A stretch of 64,000 nt of DNA from NCBI GenBank assembly GCA_949987565.1, contig OX465107.1, positions 13,017,028-13,081,027 of the forward strand. The letters run 5' to 3'. The notes beneath the pieces were generated by a model. It had not been told where the DNA came from. It saw nothing but the letters and a program-made list of their open reading frames with translations, and ran no database searches. Position numbers and translations under genes: made by a program. Of the stretch, positions 1 to 13,760 are shown piece by piece. Position 1 is the first letter of the stretch. Each line of letters starts with the position of its first letter. The stretch is from Luidia sarsii (taxonomy: Eukaryota; Echinodermata; Asteroidea; Paxillosida; Luidiidae).

Positions 1-398
1 AAAATATATAAGCGAGACGCCCTATAGGAGGCTCCATAGTTTTTACCCAGAACGGACTGCCTCAAGTTGCGTGATATATTTTTTTTCTACGGATGTTGGG
101 GTTTGTTATAGTACACTAAGATTTTTTTTAGGACCAACAATAAAGAAAACTGGAGCTTCGAAGCAACTGCCAATTTTGTACCTAGGAAAATAGAAAGAGC
201 AACTTTTTGAATAACACGAGTTTGGCCTACTGGAAAAGCCTTAAATTTCCACATTTTCGGTGACGGACAAGAGCAGGAAACCAACTGTAAGATACGAAGT
301 CTGAGATCGTTATACGGAGTTGTTTTCATAGTGCGATGTGAGTTAGAAGGCTAAGCGTCGAAAACGTGTAGCGTCGAAAACGGGGGTTCCCACGATAC

Positions 399-650
399 AT
401 GTACAGTGTATACTAGTATATGTATGAAAATTGTAAATGTACATGTACACGTACATGTACATGTACATGTACAGTGTATACTAGTACATGTACACTGTAC
501 ATGTATGTATGTACATGTACATGTACCTTGTACATGTACATGTACATGTATACAGTACATGCATGTACATGTACAGTTTGTGTACATGTACAGTATACAT
601 AACATACTGTACATGTACATGTACATACACATGTAGTGTATTTATACAAA
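399..650. repeat. TACATG/GTACAT array
   Basis: Degenerate tandem TACATG hexamers with interspersed TACAGT and TACACT. The motif is self-complementary, so frames on both strands read Cys-Thr, His-Val or Tyr-Met repeats. Confidence 0.9.
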
Positions 651-2404
651 TTATCACAGTTTCACAATTAACAGTTTCACCATGCATATCATGTAATCAC
701 AATATCTGACTGGGTTACTGTTCATTTCACTTTCAGCTGACTATTGAGTATTTGTATCAGTGCATTTCCTCACTCTTGTTTGTTTGTCAGTGAAACAGAA
801 AGTTGTTTGTTCAAACGGCACTCAAACTCCAATCCATTCCAGGCCTTTCCTCCTTGACTTTAGGGCTGGCCACCAACACCGGGTTTCTTTGCCAAAGGAA
901 CATTAGAATGTAATAATAATAAATTACACTTTTCAGGCAGCATTTGAAGGCACCTTCACCTGCATGTCGAAAGGCAGCCAGCCATCTAAATCCTCATCTC
1001 TCCTCAGTTCATACTAGTACTGTAGGAGCCAGGATGGCTGATGTGCTGTACATAAAATGAAAGTAAACTCCAGAATAAAAAATAAAAAAACAATTAAAAA
1101 AATCCAACCCCAAGTGCGTCTATTGTACCATTTGGACCTCTGAATCAATAACTATTTTCCCCCATCTCCAGTAATAACAAAGAGAGGCCAGGCAGATGCA
1201 CGTCATGCAAACACCAGCGTCCTTGTGGATCAATTGTTGAAAGAAGGGACAGGGAGCCTTGCCCATTGCCCTTTGCATCCCATTAATGCTGGTCTCGGTT
1301 TTTTTAGTCAGACTCGACTTACTGACAGGTTCCCCTTTATCATATTATGGGTGAGTGTGTCAGGGTGGTTCCTTCTCCTCCCCAATCTCTCCCCTCTTCC
1401 CTGGCCCCAGCCATACCCTTTTTTTTTTTTTTTTTACAGTTTTACCCTTTGATTGTGTCTGGTATTCTGATGACAACAAACATGAAGGAGGAAAAAAGTG
1501 CCAAATGAAATATCAGACATGCACAGACGTCAGCACTCTTACAATGCAGTACATGTAATCACTAATCAGTAAGTATGAAGAGACTTTTTATACACGTACA
1601 TTATACATGTACTGCATGCAGTTTTTGAATACACACCCATGACCTTCATGTGCAAGTACTGTGCGTGTATGTGCATCTAGATATGCAGAGCTCTGATATT
1701 GACAAAAGATAATGTCAGGGTCTTTATTTTTGTCTGCGGATGAATGGGCGGGGTGATAAAGAGAGGCCTCGGCGTCTGCAACTCTGCATCGGAGAGTTGC
1801 GCCGAAAAAAAGGTCCCTGTGAATGTCAACTTTGCGAGAGATCTCGTCCCCACAGCAAGGATTCAATCGCAGCCCCAGAGATTGGTTTGAGGATGAGTGG
1901 GAGGAGAAAGACTGAGGAAGGAATTGCCTTCCCCTACCTTCCTACATGTACATGTACCTCCCCCCCTTCCCTCATCAGACTCAGGGACATTCTTTCTTTT
2001 CCCCTTTATCTCTGGATGTGTGTCTGTGTGTGTGTAAGTCTAGACATTGCCAAACAATGGCATTGGTTGGAGAATACAATGCGAGGGTCTGATGGTGCAT
2101 AGAGCAAGGAAAGAGACTATGGATGGCGTGGGTTTGTGGCCATGATTGGAAAAGGGGGAGGAGGAGGGGGTGCTCAATCCATCACTGGTACCCAGCATTA
2201 TAATACACTGTATGCATGCATGTGTGGGAGGGGAGGGGCTGGGGCACATACATGTACACATGCATACAGTAATTGAGACCATGGTTGGAAGAATGACCAC
2301 AAAAACCCATCCACCAAATGCCATAACATGAGTCACTCATCAACCCTCAAAAACAACAACAACAACAACAACAAAGTTATTGTCAATGATGGTGGGGGAC
2401 CCTT
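651..2404. other. Non-repetitive stretch without recognised gene
   Basis: Contains a T-run at 1421-1436 and an unusually CG-containing segment at 1736-1880. Frames there are short and unrecognised. Nothing else was supported. Confidence 0.5.
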
Positions 2405-2745
2405 TCTGTACATGTACAATGTACATGTACATGTGTACAGTACATGTTTGTATCTGTCAGCAAGAGTACTGTAGGATACGATTCAAGGTTTTGAATTGCA
2501 GATTGCCACTGCGCCCAATTTCATTTGAACTTCTCTTGGATTGCTCGAGGTACATGTACATGTACAATGTACATGTACACTGTACTGTATGTGTAGACCT
2601 ACATGTACATGTACACGCACAGTACTGTACATGTACATGTACAATGTACATGGAGGTACATTGTACAAATGTACAAATGTATGTACTGTATAGTACAGTA
2701 CATGTACATGTACATTTGTACATGTACATGTACAGGAACACTGCT
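2405..2745. repeat. TACATG arrays flanking about 90 bases of unique DNA
   Basis: Array blocks at about 2405-2450 and 2550-2745 with TACATG, TACAGT and TACATT units; the block 2460-2548 is non-repetitive. Confidence 0.85.
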
Positions 2746-3422
2746 GAGCTGTCAAAATGACAGCTTACTCGCAACCAAAGGAGACCAGCGCAACCTTAGC
2801 AGTGGGGGAAAAAATGAAAATGTGAAGCATTTGGTGGCTGTAAACAAAACCATATGGTTTGGGCATTTACTCTGAATGTGTGGGTGCACAGATTGAGTGT
2901 GGATGGCCTACATGTACATGTACATGTGAAAGATCTGGGCATTCTTCAAGGTTACAAAGCAGCTTCCTGGCAGTCTACAGAGTGTAGAAGTGAGCCCCCA
3001 TTGGGGAGGCATTAATTGGCAGCAGAGGGTGGGCAGTGGGGTAATAAAAAAAAAGGGGAAGTCAAAATATCCAGCAGAGGCAAGGGAGTTCAAGGGCTGA
3101 TGGGAAGACTTGAAGGAACACACACAGACTTGAAGGAACACACGCATGTGCATGTACAGTATCATCTTGTGGACGTGTCACCACCTTCACCCAGCCAATG
3201 TCTGGAAAGATGCTGCTCCTTTGAAAAGAAAGGGGAAAAGAGAAATCTGCAGGAGAAATCTACGGTCGCATTGCACATCTTCAGTCTAATCATAGAGCTA
3301 GCGGTATGCTCTAATGTACATTATTCTCCTGATTAGTGATTGACTGATTCCATGGTGCCATGTGTCAAAGTGTGTCTGCGAATCCAATCCCATACATTGA
3401 TTACCCCAATGCCCCCATTACA

Positions 3423-3805
3423 TGTAGGCCTACAGTATGTACACCTGTACTGTAGGCCTACATGTACACTGTACGTACCGGTACATGTGCTTGGTATCAC
3501 TGGTATGAAAGTACATGTACATGTACCTGTGTACAATTGTACATACACTGTACATGTACATGTACATCCATACATGTACTGTACTGTCACGGTACATGTA
3601 CATGTACATTGTACACAAATGTACTGTACATGTACCTGTACCTGTCCTGTACCTGTACCTGTCCTGTACCTGTACAATGTACCGACAGTACGTACAATGT
3701 ACTGTACATGTACATGTACATGTACGTACAGAGTATAAATGTACATGTACACGTGTATACCTACAGTACAGTGTATACATTGTACATGTACACACCTGTA
3801 CAACA
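3423..3805. repeat. TACATG array with CCTGTA variants
   Basis: Includes three CTGTACCTGTAC-type subrepeats near 3625-3675, and the TAGGCCTACATGTAC word at 3425 and 3452. Confidence 0.88.
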
Positions 3806-5590
3806 GAAAGTGGAAGTTTGATGGTAAGTGCTAACTTGGAGGAAGAAGGTCCCCTATTGATGTTACTAAACACTGCCCTGCTGATCCTGACTGCAATGCC
3901 GTGCACAGCTCACCGGACTCTATGGATCAGACTACAAACTGGCAAAACAAGCTTGCGCTTAATCCCCCTGCCAGACCGGGCAACACAATATCCTCCCCCG
4001 ACAAAGGCCGGCTTACATGCCCATATCCCTGGGAGGAGAGAAATCTGAATGAGGGGAAGGTGAGCGCATTCAGCCTGACGGAGGTTTCTGGACGGATCGA
4101 TGAAAAGGGGGCCGGCCGGTGAGGTGAGGTGAGAGGGTGAAGGGGGGGGGGGGGAGGGGGGGGGACGAAGGTGGAAGAAAGGAGAGAAGGAAGGGATCCA
4201 TTGACAGTACCTAGGATTCACTCAGCAAGCTTGGGGCACTTTCTTTTCTCTGCCCCGGCCACAACGACCGTCAATAAAGGGGTTGGGTCACATGATCTGC
4301 CAGGATTAAGGGAGAGGGAGAGAGAGAGAGGGGGCGGGGGAGGGGCTTAAATGCGGAGATGGCCTTGCGTCAAGGAAATCTCTGACCTCGCCAACCCTTG
4401 TAACTGTGAGTAACCCATCCCCTCCACCATCCCCCATCTTTGCACGGATTATCTGATGGATGTTCTGTTGGCCACTGTAGGCCCTATTTTGAAATATCTT
4501 GCTCATCTCGGAAACTACATGTACTGTACAGGGAAAGAATTGATGTGCCAGTGTGCCACTGTGTTTTGTTCCCTGACGATGTCATAAAAAATTGCAGAAT
4601 TACATACATGTACATGTACAACGTACATGTGTGTACATGTACATGTCTGTAACCAGAACACCAGATGATAAATTTCACTTGTACATGTACTGTACATGTA
4701 CTGTATGTGTATCGTGTACATACGCACTATTCAGACTTCCACTCTGTTTTCTATGGTAATCTTACAGTGTATGTTAATAATTTTAAAATTAATACAAGAA
4801 AATGCTGCATCCACTTTGTGGGATCCCTGAGCTGCTGTAGCTACATGTAGGTTTACAACAATCGGTTATTTGCATCTGAAATTGCGGGGTTGTGATCCCA
4901 GGAGATACATGTACATGTACATGTACATAAACATGTTATGACAACAGAAACCTACATGTACATTTTGTACCTCTTACCCTGCAGCCTCAACTGAGATACA
5001 TGTACAGGGCTGAACTCTTTAGAGGTGACCGGATGACAGAGTCCCTTCAGCCACAAGAAGGCCTACTGTACACTGAGCAGTTAAGTTTGCAAGATTTGTA
5101 GCCACCAAGGATGGTTACACAAGCGGTTGAAATGGAGAAATACAGAGCCTGCGTGTACCAGACCAACCTGCACAGTTGAACCGTGGCCTCTCCTGCACCA
5201 TTGTAACTAGACTCAATTTCCCAGAAAAGATTTCCCAGACAAACAAGGACACCACCAGGGGAAAAAAACACCCACTAATCTCAACAAGATTGGATCAATG
5301 ATAGGCCTACATGTACGTACTCTACTGTAGAACAAAAATAAACATGAACTTCAACAGAGCATGACATTTGAGCTGTATTATTTCCAGAAAAGGCATTCAA
5401 GTACATTTTATACAGTACAGTACCTGTATCTGTACTGCGGTTGGGGTCATTCAGGCACACACAACATAACTGAAATCCTGTTTCAGTTCGGAGAAATGTG
5501 GTGTTGGAATGTAGGCCAACATGTACACCGTACATTGTATGTACAATAGGTTTATTGTACTGGCTATGGAATTCCCAGATTACCTGCAAT
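3806..5590. other. Mostly unique DNA, no gene recognised
   Basis: Holds a G-run (4141-4164), short TACATG clusters near 4600-4715 and 4905-4935, and a segment at about 4825-4905 (GAGCTGCTGTAG...TTTGCATCTGAA...GATCCCAGGAGATA) that is repeated in diverged form at about 50660-50745. Confidence 0.5.
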
Positions 5591-5595
5591 ATACA

Positions 5596-6262
5596 CAATG
5601 TTCGTGTAATGTACAACATGTACATGTACATGTACCTGTACTGTACATGTACATGTACAATATACCGGTACATGTACGTGTACCGTACAATACAATTACA
5701 TGTACATGTACAGTGTACAGTTGTGTACATGTACAAGTACAGTACAGGGGTACACGTGTGTGTACATACAGTACTGTACACAATGTACATGTACATGTGT
5801 GTACATGTACATGTACACATGTACATTGTACAAATGTACATGTACACATAAACTTACATGTACATGTACCAGTACATGTACTGTACATGTACATAAAGTA
5901 TACAAAATGTACTATACATGTACATGTACATGTACATGTACATGTACAGTGTGTACATGTACATGTACATAAAGTATACAAAATGTACTATACATGTACA
6001 TGTACATGTACAGTGTGTACATGTACATAAAGTATACAAAATGTACTATACATGTACATGTACATGTACAGTGTGTACAGGTGTACATGTACATGTACAT
6101 AAAGTATACAAAATGTACTATACACACACACACACCTGTACATGTACATGTACATGTACAGTGTGTACAATCATGTACAATTGTACATGTACATGTGCAT
6201 ATGTATAGTATGTACATGTACTGTACATGTGTGTACAGTATGTAGTGTACATGTTATTGTAC
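5596..6262. repeat. TACATG array with an embedded higher-order minisatellite
   Basis: A dense TACATG tract. From about 5892 a block ACATAAAGTATACAAAATGT ACTATACATG recurs four times, starting near 5892, 5968, 6026 and 6098 (spacings 76, 58, 72), separated by variable TACATG/CAGTGTG lengths. A CACACA run sits in the last unit. Confidence 0.9.
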
Positions 6263-8130
6263 ATGTTACATGTATAATCTTATCGGCATTATGCAAAACA
6301 CAAAATAAATAGACATTCGCTCGTAAAACGTGAAGAATGAGGTACATGTACTGCAGCTTTGACAAAAGGCTAAGTATGCATACGTGCATTGTATGTACAG
6401 TAATGGATTGAATACAATCTTATTCTTTTTTTCTAGCTGTGATTTGACTTCCCTGAATCCAAACATAAACCTTTCCCTGTCAAATCATTTTTTTCTCTTT
6501 GTACATCTACCAGTACTTTGAAAAGTCAAACAAAGATCTATGAACTTCATGAAGTCAGTCACAAAGTGAACTTTGTGAACCTTCAAACAGTCTTCAAATT
6601 TCAAATCCGGAGTCTAATTTTAAATCTGTCAGCCAGCGTGTGTAAATATAAGTCACTTCCCTCCTCCAGCGTAAATGCAAATGTACCTAAATGGCAAGCC
6701 TCCTCAGTCCCTGCAACCCCCCCCCCCTTCACCCCCCTCCCACCCCCTCCTCCCAAGCATTCAAAGTTCATCAAGTTCACCACATGCACATAATGGGTGC
6801 ATGCTGTGCATCAACAATATATACACCAGAGAGCCCAGATTTTTATGTGGCAAAGTCCATTATAATGTAAATTCAAGTTAAAAAGTGCACAAAAAGTTTG
6901 AGTGTTTGCTATCCTAAGGCCCTGGGCTGGGTGCAGATCAACTCCAGGGCCACTCACAAATAATATGCATTTTTTTTTTTCTAATGCATTGCAGTGTTTG
7001 TCATCCCTCTATCTGTCCCTCAAGATCCCCCCCCCTAAAAAAAAAAAATTGAAAACAAACAATCGCCATTTCAGCCAAGACTACCCTGGATTGTAAGATT
7101 TGACAGGCCATCAATACTGTCCGTTGTTAAGCTAACCAGCTGAAAGGGAATTCTCGGAACTGGCAACAGTGTGTATGGAAAGGATCAGAGTGAAAAGACT
7201 ACTGAAGCCGGTTATTATCAACCTGACCTGGTGGGAATTGGGGAGGGGGGATAGGGGTTGGATCAGAGTTCAGACGAGCAGTACATTGGTAGCAGACTCT
7301 TCAGTCACGTTTTTGTTTTGTTATCGGTGCATCCTGGACCCTAGATGGTTGTAATGTAGATGTACATGTACACATACATGTAGGTTCTGGCTGCCATTTA
7401 GTCACCAACATGTCGCTCAACTCAACTACTGTACATGTAGGCAGCATCCCATACATTTAAAAAAAAAATACATTGTATTTGTAAAGCCCCCACTCAATCA
7501 TAGCAAGATGCTCAAGGTGCTAAATATACATGTATTTCTGCACACACCATCACAGGCAGCTCACAACATACAGTGCAGATCATCAGTGAAAAAAACATCA
7601 GTGTTCATCTGAAGAACATCTTATTCCATAAGGTGGGTCCTGCACGAGATCAGGGGCAGATTTCACAAAGCCTTTCTATGCATTGTAACTCAACTTACAT
7701 GTACGATTGATAAACCATCGTTATTTGTGACAGGCCATGTGGTTTCTGTGCATCGTCTTGTGATTGATCGTAAGTACTTTACTAAGTTATCGAAAGAGAG
7801 ATACAAAATATCTGCAAATGTGTGAAGTATCCATCGATTCTGGAAATGTGTAAGTCTTTTTATCCACATTTTAAACCAAAAATTCTAACAAAAATTGAAT
7901 GGACTTGATGTGTCCAATCTGAATTTCAGCCCAGTCTGCAAGTTAACATTCACAATTTAAGGCAGTTTTGCCTGTTGTTTGAGCGACTGAAAAAAGGAAG
8001 GATAGAGCTTTTTTTTTTCTTTTTTTTTCAGGGTTCCAATGCATGTGGCCTCTTGGCACATGTGTGTTCAGGACAGGACCCAGGAGTGCTTACAGACGGC
8101 CTTGAAAATTCACATGGTGCTATAATAATA
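6263..8130. other. Intergenic or intronic DNA, no gene recognised
   Basis: C-runs at 6717-6727 and 7026-7035, an A-run at 7037-7048, the GATTTCAC repeat at 7659, and a poly-T/acceptor-like CTTTTTTTTTCAG at 8019-8031 whose downstream frame closes soon. Confidence 0.45.
7659..7780 (+). repeat. GATTTCAC-ended interspersed repeat (copy 1)
   Basis: Blocks GATTTCACAAAGCC, AAACCATCGTTA, TTTCTGTGCATCGTCTTGTG and GATCGTAAGT match the copies at 26923 and (reversed) 31998. Confidence 0.65.
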
Positions 8131-8313
8131 CGCAGTGGCTGTTGTTATGGCAGTCGTCCGTGTGGTTCCCTGACTTGATTGTATTTCGTCAGCATTGCAG
8201 GCTGGTTGAACCAGTCTATTAGCTGATAGTCTGGTTCCAAGAGCTAAACATCTTGACAAATACTGTGAAGTCAGGGAACCACACAGACGACTGCCGTAAC
8301 AACAGTCACTGCG
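8131..8313 (+). mobile_element. MITE with CGCAGTGG termini, hAT-like (copy A)
   Basis: Inverted ends of about 45 bases begin CGCAGTGGCTGTTGTTATGG and end with the near-exact reverse complement. ATAATAAT-type repeats flank both sides, compatible with an 8-bp target duplication but ambiguous because the target is low complexity. The CAGTGG tip is reminiscent of hAT elements. No ORF is inside. Confidence 0.8.
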
Positions 8314-8521
8314 ATAATAATGTACTACACAATGTTAGATTGAGCGCCTCTGCTAAGAGTAAGACACCATCAACGGGTGATGCAATCAACAACTGTTTAT
8401 ATTCTTATAAATTAGTTTTTGGGGTCACTCTTAATTTCACTTGCAAACTTGCTGATAGACTTGGAAGTGGTTATCTAGACTGTACACACTTAGCAAATGC
8501 TCACAATGTTCATTCATAACG

Positions 8522-8582
8522 ACCGTACATGTGTAGTGTACAGTGTACATGTACATGTACAGTACATGTACATGTACATGGC
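8522..8582. repeat. Short TACATG array
   Basis: TACATG and TACAGT hexamers; a second short block lies at about 8775-8842. Confidence 0.8.
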
Positions 8583-9109
8583 ACAAGGCAAGATTCCAAG
8601 AATCTAACTTCACTTGATCCAGACTCAGCCCAAACACGTCTTGAATGGTCTAGATTCCTTTCAGCACTGCTCAGCTACACAACCCAGGCAATTTGTTGCG
8701 TCGCCATTCCCATCACCCCACCACAGACCCCACCAATCCACCACAGTCGCAAGCATTCAATGCTAAATAGCAAATGTAAATGTACATGTGTACAGTGTAC
8801 ATGTGTACTGTACATGTACAGTACACTGTACACTGTGCTGTACTGAAGTGCCAATGCCTATCAAACAGAGGGGGGGGGGGACACCAAGCCTATCATATGG
8901 TAGACTGGCCTGTTTGTGTGATGTGTCTCTCCTCTCTCTGATGACGTCCCACCAATGCATGTATGACGTCTGTCCGCCAAGAATTTCCTGCTAACCACAG
9001 CCAACCCCACCATGGCCCGCTGGGTCCTGTTTGATATCCTAGATCATAGATGGCTGTGCAACACAGCAAGTGTGCCAGAATGGTGCACTAAGTAAATGCT
9101 CCATACAGA

Positions 9110-9240
9110 CACACATGTACATGTACAGTACATTAGTTCAGTACTATGGATGCAGCGCACAGACATGTACATGTATACACGTACATTTACATTTGTACAT
9201 GTACACATGTACATGTACATGTAAATGTTATTGTACATGT
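9110..9240. repeat. TACATG array
   Basis: TACATG, TACATT and TACACG hexamers adjoining the inverted repeat at 9245. Confidence 0.8.
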
Positions 9241-9244
9241 TTAT

Positions 9245-9484
9245 GTACATTATGTTGTGTATAATTATGTGGTACATTGTATAACACAACTTGTCACTGC
9301 ACAGTGTACATGTAATGGACCAATGTACATGTACATGTACATGTACATTGAATTGTACAATATGTACACGCATGTACATGTATGTATGTATGTTGGTCCA
9401 TTACAGTACACATGTACATGTACACTGTGCAGTGACAAGTTGTGTTATACAATGTACCACATAATTATACACAACATAATGTAC
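9245..9484. repeat. Long inverted repeat within the TACATG landscape
   Basis: Arms 9245-9323 (GTACATTATGTTGTGTATAA...GGACCAA) and 9393-9484 (TTGGTCC...TTATACACAACATAATGTAC) are close reverse complements; the right arm has an extra TACATG stretch. The loop is 69 bases, largely TACATG. Confidence 0.8.
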
Positions 9485-10163
9485 AGTACAGCACAAAAAC
9501 ATAAACATACATGTACATGTACACGTATGTGTATACACACTGTACGTACATGTACAAATTACAATGAACAACCTGCAAATACCTACTGTACACATCTACA
9601 TGTACGTGTAGCTCTAGGCAAATCAAACTGTGCTCATTGCTAGTACTAACTACTATTGGAGGATTATTACAGCTACGAGACCAGAATTGAGTGAAGTTTT
9701 TTTTATAACAAACCCAGTGTGCAACACAACTTGGGATAAACCAGTGAAAGTACTGTATTTTCAGAATGGATCTGACAAAAATCCTAGAACTAGAAGCAGC
9801 TTGTTGATTGCTTTTACCAAATGGTACACAGTCCCATAGGGAATATACATTGTACAATGTTATGTACACGTCCGCAACGTACACTGTACTGTACGTGTAA
9901 ACTGTAATTGCTGCAATGCAAACCTTTGTTGGCATTCAGCGGTGCTGCAATTTCCACAGAGACGTCAGGCCTTGTGCCGCCCTTGGTGAATTTCAAAGAT
10001 GGACAATTTACAAGTTGCAGTTCTATTATGCATTGCATCCAATCACACGAGCACATGTGCCAAATTGGTACCAAATATGAAGGCTGTGGGACATAATTAA
10101 GACAGCCCTTTTGTAAAGGTGCTTGAGTTGTTATGATGTACAGTTTGCAAACTGAACACAACA

Positions 10164-10325
10164 GAGTACATGTACATGTACATGTACACATGTACATTAG
10201 GCTACATGTACCTGTAGGTTTATACGTACAGTACATGTACATCATGTATGTGTACATGTACAGTACATGTATTTCATGATGGGTACATACATGTACATGT
10301 ACTGTACATGTACCGGTACATGCAC
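10164..10325. repeat. TACATG array
   Basis: TACATG runs interrupted by GGCTACATGTACCTGTAGG and CCGGTACATG variants. Confidence 0.82.
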
Positions 10326-10769
10326 TGTAGTACTATTGTCTGGTATTGTGTCATGTACCGGTACCCTCCTCCGGTGCATTTACTACAGTGTAACTCACTG
10401 TAACGCTGCAATAGACATGACGTCATGATATCGCTGAAGGCTCAGTGTTTCACTAGCATGCATTATCTTACCACATGCACGAATTACATAAAGCATGGTT
10501 GCTGTCTGGGTTACGGCCTTGGTATCCAAAACAATAAAAACCTCCTGAGTTGTCAGATCGTTATTCACCAATGACCAGACGACAACTGATTCAGGATAGT
10601 TGAATGTAAACCTTTGCATATTTGTGCAACTGACGTCATTTGTAGCCTCAGTCAAAGGTCACAAATAGTGCCCACATTGCCAGCTCAGTTACATGTACTT
10701 TGGAAATGACCATTGGAAATGCAACCATCATCTCGGCTAATTGTGTACCATGCACTGCGAGAAATACAG

Positions 10770-11065
10770 TACATACTATGTACATACATGTACATTTACA
10801 TGTAGTAACTGCCTTGTAGTCAAATGTCTGTACAGGTACATGTATAAAAGCTACATGTACATGTACATGTATAAAAGCTACATGTACATGTACATGTACA
10901 CTGTACATGTAATATGAACATGTACTACACTGTACAATGTACAGTACATGTACATGTACATGTAAATGTACACACATACCTGTACATGTACTGTAGATGG
11001 AATATTTCAATGATACATGTACATGTTATTGTACATGTACAATGTATGTACATGTAATGTACAGT
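10770..11065. repeat. TACATG array with direct repeat of ATAAAAGCTACATGTAC
   Basis: The phrase TGTATAAAAGCTACATGTAC occurs twice in tandem near 10840-10885 within a general TACATG array. Confidence 0.85.
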
Positions 11066-11134
11066 AGGCACTAGGCAGACACTAGACACACAATTCTCTC
11101 CATGTCATTCAAAACAGGGTCAAATGGAGGGAAA

Positions 11135-11697
11135 ACAGTGTACATGTACAGTCCATATGTACAACACATGTACATGTACAGTGTACATGTTCAGTACAGT
11201 ACATGTACGTGTATACACGACGCGTACATGTACATGTACATGTATCACTATACATGTAATATACATTGTACATGTACATGTAGTAGAGTATACAGGTACA
11301 CTAAGTGCACATGTGTACATGTACATGTAACTTTATGCATACATACATGTACATGTACACTACATACATTACATGTACATGTATCGTGTACATGTACATG
11401 TATACATGTACATGTATACATGTACATGTATACATGTAGATGTATACATGTACATGTATACATGTACATGTATACATGTACATGTACATGTATACATGTA
11501 CATTGTACATGTATGTATAGAGGACAGGTACATGTACACTGTACATGTACATGTACATGTACATGTATACATGTACAGGACATGTACATGTACATGTACA
11601 TATGTTACATGTACATGTATTGTAGGTTTCAAGGGTTTCAATGACTTCAAACAAATTCAATCTACTGGTACATGTACATGTACATGTACATGTATGA
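11135..11697. repeat. TACATG/TATACATG array
   Basis: At 11390-11500 the unit becomes a regular 12-mer, TACATGTACATG alternating with TATACATG. The array ends at a unique TTCAAGGGTTTCAATGACTT segment and resumes briefly at 11668-11697. Confidence 0.88.
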
Positions 11698-11899
11698 TAA
11701 CCCTGTAGTTTTGGATTACCGTAAAACCAAGTGCTGTTCAAGTGCCTACAGCTGTAGCCTAGATGATAATAATTATGAACCTGGAAAAAAAGTCAAGTAT
11801 GGTGACCTGAGTTTTATGGGGACCCTTGGCTTTCTGGGAAAGACGAGATGCTTCAGGATTACTGATTGGTTCGGGAAATGGCTGGGTCAAGGTGATTAT

Positions 11900-12700
11900 T
11901 TGAGCTACATGTACATGTACATGTAGGTGACCGTTGTAAATGTACACATGTATGTATTGTACAGTGTACATATGTAAGTACTGCATGGACAATGGACATG
12001 TACATGTACATTTGTACATACTGTACATGTCCAATTGTCCATGGACATGCACAACACAACTACATACATGTGTACACATGTACATCACATGTACCCGTAC
12101 GTACATGTGTAACTGCATAATAAAACAGACTACATGTACATGTAGTGCACTTGTCTAATATACATGTACAGTACATGTACATGTACATGTACACACAGGA
12201 ACATGTACATGTACATGTACATGTACGGTACATACATTGTACAGTACACATACATGTACTATACATGTACATGTATCTGTAGTTTGTGTACACATGTACA
12301 ATGTACTGTATAATTGTAGTATTTGTACATGTACACACATGTACATGTAAAATGTACACAATGTACAATGTATACACGTATACATGTACCTGTACAGTAG
12401 TACACTGTACATACATGTACATTAAAGAATGTACATGTACATGTACATGTATGTATGTACATGAACATGTACATGTACATTGTACATGTAGAGTACATGT
12501 ATGTGAACAAGCATGTACAGTTTGTACACATGTACATGACTACATGTACAGGTATGTGTACATGACAACAGTGTACATGTACATGTACATGTACATGTAC
12601 ATGTACAATGTACATGTACATGTACATGTACATGTACACTGTACTGGTACAGTGCATGCTGTGTATACATGTACTAGAACATGTATACACTATACTGTAC
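11900..12700. repeat. Longest TACATG array region
   Basis: Near-continuous TACATG hexamers with TACAGT, TACATT and TACACA variants. The uninterrupted parts are near 12575-12640. Confidence 0.88.
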
Positions 12701-13304
12701 AGCACATTCATCATGACGGACAGTTCATAAAAACCTCCCTCCCACTTGAGCCTGCATGATCCTTGATTCGTAAATACCCAGTATACTGTACCAATGAAAA
12801 TGTAGGCCCTACATGTACATATGTACATTGACGGGTCTACTGTGGCATATTGCCTTCGATTCCAGGGGGGAGGGGTGGTGGGAATCCATGTTGTCCATTC
12901 AGCGAGGGGGTTTAGCTGCATGGAAACGCCAGAAACTACGGAGTACAGGGATGAATGCCCTGGGGTGAGATTGAAAGCACGAGAATGAGGTTAAGGACTT
13001 GGAGACAGAGTCCCTCCGCCCCCCCCCCCCCCAAGTTGAGTAGGCGTACAGTAAGTGTACCGCACAGTACAATACTGTACAACGTGCACGGACTGTGCAT
13101 GCCCTGAATGCAAGAACTGGGACACAGTCCAAAACCCCCTATGCACATGTGCACATGTGTGCGTACATGTTCATGTACATGTACATGTATGTAAATCATA
13201 AATGAGTCATCGCCGAATATCACACAATGACAATGGGAAGTGAAAGCCACAGTGGGCTGTTAAATTCCATGGGGCTATGGGCACAGAATATGTAATAGGT
13301 ATGT

Positions 13305-13695
13305 ACAGGCCTGTACATGACTACATCTACAATGTACAGTACATGTACATACCGTATGTACTGTACATGTAGATGTAGAGTCTGAGTACATGTACATGTA
13401 CATTGTACATGTACAGGTACAACTACATGTACATGTACCGATACATGTACAATACATGCATTGTGTACAATGATGTACAGTAGTGTAACATGTACTGTAC
13501 ATACATGTACACATGTACAGGTGTACATGTACAGTACATTTGTACATTATACAGTGTACATGTACATGTACATGTACAGGTACAGTAGGCCTACATGTAC
13601 AATGTACTGTATGTACCGGAAGTACCGGTAGGCCTACACTGTACGTGTTAATGTACACAGTCTGTACATGGGTACATGTACATTAGTTACACTAC
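13305..13695. repeat. TACATG array, last large block
   Basis: TACATG with TAGGCCTACATGTAC and CCGGTAGGCCTAC words. Beyond 13.7 kb only isolated hexamers remain. Confidence 0.85.
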
Positions 13696-13760
13696 ATGTA
13701 GTAATTTGAATTAAATTGCTCTTGCATATATACTGTATACCGTGTACACACGTACTGTAT

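Noticed and set aside
5047..5271. 74-codon minus frame with hydrophobic stretch
   Set aside because: Could be read as a small membrane protein, but nothing supports transcription or family membership.
8019..8120. Acceptor-like poly-T/CAG followed by a short open frame
   Set aside because: The frame stops after about 30 codons without a matching donor; poly-T runs make such acceptors common.
10395..10655. 86-codon minus frame with ordinary composition
   Set aside because: No recognisable domain, no splice boundaries and no repeat partner; within chance for this length.
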